Notes under the pieces: generated by a model | Seen by the model: only the letters and a program-made list of their open reading frames with translations | Told to the model about the DNA's origin: nothing | The model's database searches: none | DNA from: Microvelia longipes | Lineage: Eukaryota; Arthropoda; Insecta; Hemiptera; Veliidae | Assembly: GCA_018340805.1 (NCBI GenBank) | Contig: JACMZG010001914.1 | Coordinates: 1,906,660 to 1,970,659, forward strand | Direction: 5' to 3' | DNA: 64,000 bases | In this document: piece by piece, positions 38,701-50,700 of the stretch | Position numbering within the stretch: position 1 is the stretch's first letter | Layout: each line of letters begins with the position of its first letter | Program-made: the position numbers and the translations under genes

Positions 38701-41700
38701 CTTTATTGTTTAATATATTATAATAACTAAGCTTTCGACTAAAAATTAGTCATCATCAGAGTTTAAAAAATATAAAATAAAAATACAATTTTACAAACTA
38801 CTTCATATTGCACCTTAGTATGGTTTGGTAAGCTAAATTGTATTTTTATTTTATATTTTTTAAACTCTGATGATGACTAATTTTTAGTCGAAAGCTTAGT
38901 TATTATAATATATTAAACAATAAAGGACTTTTGTGTAATTAATCTGTTTTTATTTATATATTTTTTTATAAGTCCACAAAAAGAAACTTTTTAATAATAA
39001 TCATTGTTAGTTAATAATTAATTTTTCCTATTAACTCGCAAACCCCCTAAAATCTTTCCACAAACCTCCTGGAGTTTGTGGACCAAACTTTGTGTAACCC
39101 TGATGTTAAATGTGGACAATACTATCTCAATTGTTGTTAAATTTTTGATGGTAGTTTAAAATATTCTGTTTATCTCTGACAGGTTATGCAGTGGACCCCA
39201 CTATCAGCAGTGAAGGTTGTCAGGTATCAGAGGAAGGTTCCCTTATAGGTTCTAATCTAAATGCAGAGGAATCTAAGGGAAAGACAGTGTTTGAATCAAC
39301 GTCTAAGAGACCGCTTGACAAGAGAAAAAGGAATAAGAATGACAAGCCTGAGGACATCGAGGGTTTCCTCGGCCCCTGGGGTACTTACGTCGATGAAAAG
39401 AAAGTCATCAAACCTTCACCTGTGAGTTTGCTATATTCCTTTGCTCTGAGTGAACTTCTAGTCAGGGTTCTAGAAAGACAGTGCTCCAATCTATCGACAA
39501 CTTTATAAATATTGACTGGTCATCTTAGAAATCTCCAGAAATGAAAAATATACTAAATGGCAATTAAAACTATTTTAATTGTCATCTAAAATTTGTTTGG
39601 TAAATTGATTTTATTATTTAAACCGATTCGACCTAAATAGTAGTACTTTTAAATATTTTGGTCTCTCGGTTTTTAATAATTTGGTTTTTATTTTATTTGT
39701 TTATGAATTCATTTAATTATTATAGGAAGTGGCTGAAGAGTTAGAAGAATATCTAGCCAAGAAACAAAAACTTGGCAAGAAAACAGAAGACAAGCCTCTT
39801 GAAGAGAAAACTATACTTCACAGTAAGTTTGCACTTTTCACGTTCAGGTTTATAAATGATAAACAAGAAATAAAAGGGTTATAAATAAATAAAGATTTAT
39901 TGTTTAAGATTTGCAATGGCAAACATACAAACGTCAATCACAATACATTTTCAAAACAAAGAAAAAAAGTCTTCTATTTTGTAGAAGGTTTTTATTTACA
40001 AGTTTATTAGTCTGGCTTTTATAAAATATGGAGAGCTGGGGAGGGTGGTACATATATATTTATTTTTTTCTTTATTACTTATTTATGTAATAAGGCAGGA
40101 CAATGGTATTATACCAACTAGTCATAGATTTAGTCCACTAGCTTAAGGTGAGGGAATTAAATTACTATTATTATATAAAAATAATTGTAAATTATTAAAA
40201 CTTACTTAAAAAAACAATTATCATCAACAGGTGTTGCAATAAACTGTGTCAGTCCAAAATTAAAAAAATCAGTGAGGCCAAGTTTTACCTGCTTTGGTAC
40301 ACAGAGTAATATCTATGTATTTTAAGTTAAAATAAGTTAAATTTCCAGTAACAAATCAACAAAAAGGCATTTTCCTGTCTAAAAATAGTTGAATAATATT
40401 TAATTTTTCTGCCTTGAGTAGTTAAAGTATTGTACAGTGAGTTCCACTACATAACATATTTTAAGTTAAAGCATCATAAAAGTTTGCACATTCTCTATTA
40501 TGTATTTTAATGTTGTTATTTGGTCATTTTACCCAGCACTGTGAACATTTCCATGCTAAAATAATGATGAATTTAAGTTAAAAATAATAAAAGTTAGAGA
40601 ATTATTCAGGTTTGATTTATTTGACAAACACAGGGTTTAAATAAATCTGAAATCCTTCTTGTAATTTCGACAATGAGATGTTTACGGCCGGCAACTTGCT
40701 CCCATTCTCGACTGCTGACAACTGCTTTGTAGTTAAGTTCAATCAATTCTATGCAAACACTTTTTAAAATATCGAGGGAGAACAAATCGGCTGTGAGAAT
40801 ACTTTGTATGACGTTGTCCTTGGTGACATTGAAAGACAACTGTTGATCACAGATAATTTTTAGTGGCTCAATATCGTACTTATCAGCCAATCGCGCTACT
40901 TTAGTTGTGATATTTATATCTTTTAAATGAATTACACCTGTGTAAAAAAATGTTAACATGAGACTCACTTCTTCAGCTTGTTCTTCTAACTGGATTTGGT
41001 TCTCATTATTTTCTTTCATGTTGTGAGTAAACATTGCTTTAAAAACATTACTGTTTGCTTCTAATACTTCACGATGCGCCCAATATGCGTACTCAGTTCC
41101 CTTAATTTGTATATCTTGCTTTAATATGATGTTGTTTGAAACCCGCCAGGGGAAACAATATGTAGTGTAGGGTCTTAACTTAGAGATACTGCACATTAAC
41201 AATACATCTATTTCCAATGGTTTGCCGTCTCTCCTACTAAACCCTAACGTACCCCAGCAATTGTTTCTCTTCGCATCTGTTTCTTTTGTTATAAAATTAT
41301 CTCTGTTTTCTTGATGGTAGCGATTGCAAATTCTCACCTTTGTAGCTTCATAGCAAGAATTTTTTAGTGTCAAATACAATCCTACGCGTCCTTGTGATAT
41401 AGCTCCGATGGTCCCATATGGACAGAGCTTAAGGTCCCACGTGAGCCCAAGTATTTGAAATCTCTCCGTGTACGTCTTTATTCCGATTCTAAAATCATTC
41501 GGCTCTACCTGAGATCTAATATTGACAGAAAATGAAGTCACCTCTCCTTGTTCATCATAGGACTTGGTATAATCTTTTTGAATCTTCCAAAGCCATCTTT
41601 TTTGGTTCATTTTGTTAAGAAATTTCCAATGGAAAAATTACCTAGTTTTTGTTAAAAATGGCGTATAGCAATTTTCATAAGACTCAAAAATCTATATGAA

Positions 41701-44700
41701 TACAAAATTATAACTAATTGTTAACAAATTTAATTTAATTATAATTAATTCAAATTTTAAGGAATCATTATTATGGTGTTTTTTAATTATTTGTAATATT
41801 AACTGAACAATTATTTTAAAATTCTTTTAATGCTATGATTTTATATTTGTTAAACAAAATAACAACTTACTAAATCTTACAACCTTGCTTCATTTGATCA
41901 AAGGAGCAATGCCGGTTCTTCATTTGATATGCCGTTCAATTTTAACCAAACTCATTTTGTGAGTTGATATTATTTTTTTTTTATTTTTTTTAGCTCTTGA
42001 GTACATTGAGAGTATTAAAATTTTTTGTTAATTATGTCAATTGTTAGCTAAAATACTAAGCGCTGGAAAGAATAATGGACTACTAATATGGTTGCACTTT
42101 GTGTTCCTTTACTCATTAGTGTTTCAAGAACTTATTTAATTTGTTTTATCTTCCAGCTAACCTTTGAGGTAGTTGTCATGTTTGAGAATAAGTTCTCAGT
42201 TGTGAATTGCATTATTTGATAAGATTATACCCCTGTGATTTTATTTAATTGTTCTGTAATATTGTTGAGTACTTGAACACTTTAGGTGGCTAGAACAATA
42301 GTTACTCATTGGAGTGATTTAACACTTGGATATTAATTATGTAAACTAAATAAGCAATTCATTTGGATCCTAATTTTGTCAATAATGAGTAATGGTTGGA
42401 CAAATAATAGAGATATTATTATTAGAGAGGCCCAATAGGTATAATTTTGAAACATCGAAAATGTAACCTGACCACCTTCGCTTATAAAATATAATCAAAT
42501 AATCAGTACAAAATTACAATAACTTATATAGTAGAACGTTAAAAATACAAATCAAAACACAAACAATGTGCGAATGCCGAAACAATTGATTTATTTTAAT
42601 CTAACCTCACTCTTGGAGGAGGTTTCTACAAGGTTACACAGAGCCCCTGAGAAAACCAAAAAGAGGTTTCAGGCCTCTCAATGTTACGAGATAGGCTATG
42701 CCTCTTCTGTGGGACGAAGTAGTGAGGCAATAATTGCTGTCATTTTCATATAATTTGTTGCTAATAGGGTTAGCACAAAGAGTGCTTGTAAAAAAGTGGA
42801 TGATGCTTGTAAAAAAGTGCTATCAGTAAATGATGTTTATGAGGATGTTCTTTTAAGGAGATAAGAACTGAAACTTGGTACAAACATCAACATTGTTAAT
42901 GTCCTGAACCCTAACGTTTATGAAATATTTGTGATGTTATTAACCCACAATAATACACATCATTGTCATTAACCCCACAAACATTTCAAAAAATTACAAA
43001 TGTTCATATAGTGTTTAGATCAAGCTGCAATTTTCTACAAAAACATAAAAAACAAAGTTTCATTTTATTATCAGGATTAGTTCCGGTTTCATTGATTGAC
43101 ATGTATAACATAATGCAACATATCACGTTTTTTATAAATACATGTGAAAATTTCCTTATGTCGTGGCAGTGTGCCACTTATATAAACTAGTAATATGACA
43201 AACTGATGTAGGATAACATTGTAGCCACAAAGCAGCCAGAGGGAGGGGCAGGGGCCGCGAAGCGACAATGCGTAATGGTTGAGGCACACAGCTGCCAATT
43301 ACAAAAATAAATATGTATGTATTGTTGAAGTAATATATGTATTGTCAAAGTAATGGATGTATGTAAAATATAGTTTTAAATTCAAGGGTTAAATGTAGTA
43401 ATAATGTATAATTTTACATGTAAAGTTACATTTGTTTTTCACCACGTGTCCTTTGTGCAATGCCACGTGACCTTTGTGAAATGCCACAGATGCTGAAGTT
43501 TTCATATCTTTTAGTGATTACTGCTTTAATCAACTTGGTTATTGTTATATTTTAGTTAAAGATGCTCTGGACTACCAGGGAAGGAGTTACATGCATGCAC
43601 CTCAAGACGTTGGTGTCAACTTGAAGTCGGACAGTCCTCCTGATAAATGTTTCATACCGAAAGTTGAAGTTCACACATGGAAAGGACACACTAAGGGTGT
43701 ATCGGCTATCAAATGGTTCCCTAAGACTGCTCATCTACTGCTCTCATGCTCCATGGACTGTAGAGTTAAGGTATGTGGTTTCTATGGCTCAGTTGTTGAG
43801 TTAAGTTATGTTGTTGTTTCTAAAGACATCATTAACCCACAATAATGACTCTGCAAAAATTTAGAAAATTCATAAAAATCACAATTCGTTAGTATAAGAC
43901 TAACGAATGTGCCAAGTTTTATCTTATTATCAGGATTAGTTCAATTTCTATTGAATAACTTGAGTACATTTTTTAAAAAATTGTAAAAAATCTTTAAATA
44001 ATGTCATTGATTTGACATTTGGTACAAGTGTATTTCTTTACCTATTAAATAAGTATACCAAGTTTTGTTTGAATACAACAAGTATCTTTGATTTTTGTTG
44101 GATTATAAAAGTTAAGCAGTATCAAGTGTGGTCATTGCCTGGATGGGTGACCGCTGGGAATGAAATATGTTTACTATCTGAAGATAAGCGAAACCAGTCC
44201 AAGGAAGTGTTGCGGTATAAATTTGGTAATTTCTTTTATTCTGAGGACAAGCGAAACGTGTCCGAAGTAGCGAGGATGATTGTACTGAATCAGATGTGAA
44301 GAGGAAAACTACCTAGGTACCCTGTACCGAATTTTTATTTTTAATATCTTAACTATGACATTGATTATTTTTGTGAAATTTATTTATTTATAAATATTAT
44401 TGTTTATATATTATTATTTTGTGAAATTGTTTATCGAGCTATAAATAAATAAGTTAGTTACTGTCATTATTTTAAATTTTTCTAAGTGGTCTTTACACTG
44501 TTTGTCAAATTTGACTCCTGATGTATTACCCCACCAGATTTTATGTTTGTGGAGTAAATATGTTTAACTGAAAGTTCCTATTTAATTAAGTCTTTCATTA
44601 ATTTTAATATCATTTCGAAATTATATTGTTTTCTTTAACACTTGAATCTCATTTTTCATCGATATCAATGACTTAGCATGTTTGGAATATTTTTACGTTG

Positions 44701-47700
44701 TGGCAGTCCTGATTTGGACCTTCTTGGGAAGGTTTGTTTCTGCAGGTTAGTCTTGATCAGTCAGCTGTTGTAGGAAGACATTTTCAACTTTTATCATTTG
44801 TAATGTTTGTAGTTGTGGGAAGTGTATAATGAGAGGCGGTGCATTAGAACTTACTATGGACACAGGCAGGCTGTTAGGGATGTTTGCTTCAATAACCCTG
44901 GAACACAGTTCTTATCTGCAGGTAAATTATTTTATTTTATCTAATGCATTGGTAGAAAAGTATGTATTTTTAAACCCATTTTATTTTACGGAAGTTTGAC
45001 ATGATCTACTCAAAAAATATCAAATATTCTTATTATATAAAAATATATAAGGAAATATATAAATGTATAAGAAATCCTTTGGGATAAAGACAACAACAAT
45101 GCTGACAGTGGAACAGGAAGTGTCTCATCACTTGTAATCTGTGCCAGATACTAAATTTAGAAAATTTTCTAATACCTACTTAATTTAAAAATAAGTCTAT
45201 TGCATAAGAGATGTTTTTAACTGGCCAGGTTTGATCTGACATCACTGGAGGGTAATTCTTAGAACCCTTGTCTGAAGGTTATTTCAAAAGTTTGCAAAAA
45301 GGGCCTAACATAGCCTACTGTTTAGGTGACCTATCGCCTCTCCCTATGAATATCACTATTTAGGACTTGATTGGTATATTTTTGTTGTTGCAGCTTATGA
45401 CAGATATGTAAAGCTGTGGGATACAGAGACAGGCGAGTGTGTTAGTAGATTTACCAGCAGGAAAATACCTTACTGTGTCAAATTTAACCCCGATGAGGAT
45501 AAGCAGCATCTGTTCGTAGCTGGAACATCTGATAAGAAGATAATATGTGTGAGTATTTCTTATCCTCCATATAATGTTTTTTGCAGTCTCATATTTATAT
45601 AGACAGATTTTTTAATTTCCTGAAATTGGCAACTGACTGATGATAAGATCAGATACCCCCCATTGCATTCCAAAATGAAGGTGTTTGGCAGCAAAATAGC
45701 TGTTAGAATCCCTACTTTGTGGGGGGAATCCTTAACCAAATCTAGCATATGATTGATTTGCTTTATTCCGCTTTATACTTATATCCGTCATCTTTTAACA
45801 ATTCTTTAGTTTTGAGTTAATTTTGTTTTAGTTCAACGATATTTTAACTTTTAATACCTTTTTCTTTTTAACGGCTATTAAAATTTTGTAGAACTCTATA
45901 CTTAAATTATATATAGAGATTGTACTAGCTTTAGTTCTACAACAATTTTTAATAATGCTTTATTTTATTAATCTTTAGAAAACTAAATAAAGTTTAAGTC
46001 ATAACAATAATAAAAGAAACAATTAAGTTAAAACAATTAAACATAATTAAAATATAAAAAACAGACTTGATTTGACTAGACTTGGTTTTTAAAAACAAAT
46101 GAAATTAAAAAAATAAAGCATTATTAAAAATTGTTGTAGAACTAAAGCTAGTACAGTCTCTATATATCATTTAACTTTTAATATTATTTTTATAATTTTC
46201 CAAGGTGTTCTTATTGAATCTTACTAATGCTATGAATCTAACCTATAAGCTCCATTTAAAAAAAAATAGTTTTGGCTTGCAGCGAGATCTTTTTTCTCAA
46301 AGCGTTAGCAAAAGATGCAGTTTTGTTTTAAAAAATACTGCATGAGATTAATAATTGTGAAAAAATGTGATTACAACAGTTTTTGAAGGTTTCTGTTAGC
46401 TAAAACTGAAAACTGTTTGGTATTCTGGGCATGTAGGGTCTAATATTGAATGGTTTTGGGCCCTATTATTGTTTGTCCTTAGACCACAAGTAAGACTGTT
46501 GCTTTTCAGTGAACAAATGACCACTAGGTGGCTTCTTTTGCTGCAATGTGCACTTTACATTGGTGATTTAGCCTGATGCATTTGTAGCATGTAGTGACTT
46601 AGTTGTAGTGACCCCCTCTATATTACACTTTCTACTTTTAGTAACTCTTGTTTTATATGGGAGGATAATTAAACAATGTAAAGGAGTAGATTTAGGAGTA
46701 GTTCACAGTTAAGTTTTAAAAGGACAACTGAATGAAGAATACTTTAACTAATAACCTTTTAATTCAAGTGTTAGGTGTTTTTGCCACATCTATCAAATTT
46801 AACTCAAAAACGTTCAAGCTGGACTGAATTCAATGAGCTATAATCAAGCTGAACTTAATTCAATGAGCTATAATTCAAGCTGAACTTAATTCAATGAGCT
46901 AGAATTCAAGCTGAACTTAATTCAATGAGCTAGAATTCAAGCTGAACTTAATTCAATGAGCTAGAATTCAAGCCGGGCATATCACACTTAAAATATTATT
47001 TTAAATTAATCACATTAATAGATCAGGATTGAGGGCCACTGATCAGGATTGGAGCAAATGATCTGCCACTCCCCATTTGAATGAATAACCATTTATTAGA
47101 TCAAATTACAATTACTATCACATTTTGCATGTACAATTATTATTTATGATCCAAATCAGCCTGGGCTGTTGTAGGCACCCCCTATTTACTTAGTGTTAAT
47201 TCACATAGTATGGGGGTAGGGAGGGGGATTACTTCTAATTATAAAGAATACAGAGGGGTTGTCTGTGTACCTCATTACTACTGAATCCAGTAGTTAGTGA
47301 GGATCACTGATTAGTTATACTCTATGGTGAGGATATGATATATCCCGTATGTTACAGTGGGACATGAGATCAGGTGAGATAGTACAGGAATACGACAGAC
47401 ATCTGGGTGCTGTCAATTCTATTACGTTTATAGACGAGAACAGAAGATTTGTGACTACTAGTGATGACAAGAGTTTGCGTGTCTGGGAGTGGTAAGTTCC
47501 TCTGATTCCGTCACCCTGTTAGGAATTTGTATCAGGGTTTATCCAGGTTTGAGTTCCCTGTTTGGAAATGTTCAATTCTCAATGATCGAAACATGAATTA
47601 AGTGATTCTGTTCTCGCAAAAAATACTTAGTCATCGGGTTTGAATGGCTCTGTTCTTACAAAAAGCATGTTTTGCTTTTTTTTTATTTGTAAAAAATAAA

Positions 47701-50700
47701 AAACAGAACACATCAAACAATGCAAAAGCATGTTTTGCAAGAACATGCTTTTGCATTGTTTGATGTGTTCTGTTTTTTATTTTTTACAAATAAAATAATA
47801 AAGAGGAATTGACTGTTGTATTTTGTTAGTGTTTAAAACAGTACAAATGTAACACAATGACATACAAGTTTTCTCTGTTACGTGTTTATGAAGTATTTAA
47901 TGTTTGCTTGTATTTGATTTGGATTTTTTCCTGTTTGTTTTATTAATAGACAGACTTTTTATGCAACAAGGGATGAAAGTAAGTTTTACAGCTCAAGTTA
48001 AAGTTTCGTCCTGAGGCAGCGCCGAAGGAGGAAACTTCATTAGCTCACGAGGCCGGTAGGCCGAGAGAGATAAACTATCCCTTGTTGCATATTAAATTTT
48101 ATCTACGACTAAAGAACTAATACTAACAACTATTAATATATTCTTCAGCTCCTTAATTGTTATTGTGTTAGTTTAGTTTATTCTTACCACGTCAATTACT
48201 CTGATGAAGAGAGAATAAAGCCCCTATCTTCACATTATTTTATTGTAAGCTGTCAATAGAATAATGTGTAATACTATATTTGTAATTTAAACATTAGTGT
48301 GTATATATTGTATATTCAACAGTAGTACCAACATAACACCGAAAAAATTCTAAAAATTTCCTAAAATTCCTAAAAATTTTACTAAAAAATTTTGTCAAGT
48401 TGGCAACACTTTTACTTTTCCTCCCTAGGGAGTAAAAGTACATTTACAGTGTGAGATAACAAGACTGTAAGTAGAACTTACGATACAAGGAGTAGATAAA
48501 GAATTTTTTTGATATGCTGATTTGTACTGCTGTTAATTCCCTTAAAATATCCAATGGAAATGCGAGCATCAGTTTACATAGGTTGGCTTCTAATGAGTGA
48601 AATATGAATGGGGAAACAGTAGGCGAGTAAAAATATTCAAATAAGTGATTATTTTATTATTCTATGGTAGAATAAAACAAAAAAATGACACACTAGGACA
48701 TATTAACTATGTAAGAATGGCAACATAAAACAAAAAAATGTTTTTTGTAACCTCTACTTTAGACCACCAGTAAACCGGCTTTCATGTTATCAGTGAAATT
48801 TCATTGTGTTTATGGTCCTATGCTCCTTCTATATTATTAGTATTATTCTAAAATTGTTGCTCTTCATGTTATGACATGGATATATTTATTTATTACATTA
48901 ACTGGTCAATGTAATAAAATAAATCAAGTTCAGTGTAGTCATCTGTGGTGTTAAAGTTTTTGCAAGTTGTTAGGTTGTTAACATATGCAATGACTTAGTA
49001 AGGAAAGGGTGATTAAAATGGTTTTAGCTTGTGAAACCCATGTTTTTTAAAAATTTTATTAAGATGCATACTTGATTATGAATGATCACCTTATTTATCA
49101 TCAAATAATAATGTTTTATTCATAAATCCATTAAAGATCTATAAATAAAATTAATTAAATAAGATTATGATGAAAAAAACAACTTATTTTATTTAGAAGA
49201 TTTAGGTCTTCCGGTGGTGACCGCGTCATGGTGAAGCGAAACGTCGGATTTTTCATCTACATTGACGCGGTCACCACCGGAAGACCTAAATCTTAATGAC
49301 AATAACCGCGTAAGCCTACGCAGTTTATTATTTTATTTAATTTCCTCTTAAAATTAATTTTTGAGGACTCAGTAATAAATTTGATTATGGTCAGTTGGCA
49401 GTCCTTTGAAAGTAAGCGATGGAAGTAATTCTATTGGTCCATTAAAGCCCTGCTCCTTGGACTCCTAGGACCCTTTCCCTTCTTAAATTTGGCTGGCTGT
49501 CAACACATATTTTTTTAATACTTTACAACAAATGGTCAAATTAATATTTATTTATTCTACCATTCTGTATATGAATATATTTTTGCAGGGATATCCCAGT
49601 AGACATGAAGTACATAGCCGATCCATCGATGCACTCAATGCCCTGCGTAACCCTGTCCCCTAACAGCAAGTGGTTGGCTTGTCAAAGCATGGATAACAAG
49701 ATAGTTATCTTTTCAGCCATTAACAGGTTCAAGTTGAATAGAAAGAAAACCTTTACGGGTCACATGGTTGCAGGTTATGCATGCTCTTTGGATTACTCCC
49801 CTGATATGAGGTATCATTTATAATATTTATTTCCAATCTCATTTATTAATAATATTAGTTACTAATAACAGTTATTAATTACAGAAAAATCAGTTATTGT
49901 TTGACATGAATATGCCTGGACCTGTTTTAGTTTATTGTTATTATTGTAAATTATTCTTCTTCCTTAGTCTGTCATACACAAAGAGACTAAAACTATTAGA
50001 GGGAGTACAGAACCCCTTTAACACAGTGATAAGGGGTCTGGAAGTGAGACAGTTTCCATAGGTACCGTAACTGTACTTACCCCTACTATAGTCTCCCTAG
50101 AGAGAGACTAGATACTCCCCCACCCCTCTACAACTCCTATTGTAGCATGCACTCTACTAACAGCGGACATTTTTCAGTGATGCCACATTAAACCACTTTA
50201 TTCAAAACTAACAATTAAAGAATACATGCAATAGATAATAATTAAAACTTATTTTAAATTCATTTTACTTGATTTAAAACAAAATAGTCGAAAAATAATG
50301 TAACATTTACGTGAAATTATAATTATTAGGAAAAATAAAAAAAATGACGTCACTAATGTACCGTTACGGCACCTAGCTACCCAAGGAATGATAAGAGCTG
50401 TTGTATCCTCCCTCTAATAGTTTTAGTCTCTTTGGTCATACATGACACTTCAGGTTAATATTTGACCCCCCACTTCCCCCCATCATTTCTGTCACAGCAA
50501 CTACCTTACAAGCACCATTTTCAGATGATAACTTGGTGATTTGCTTTAAGTACTCATTTTATTCTTATACCTTAAATACTTTTCAACAAATATTTAATTT
50601 TTAAATATTAATTATAAGTAGAATCCCTATTTTGTTGTCAGACAACTTTAAGGAGTAGATTTGTATCAGAGTCTATCTCACTGGAATATTCTGAAAATAC

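Noticed and set aside
44108..44163. A functional 5S rRNA gene
   Set aside because: Only the 3' half of the 5S sequence is present and no terminator T tract follows at the right place.
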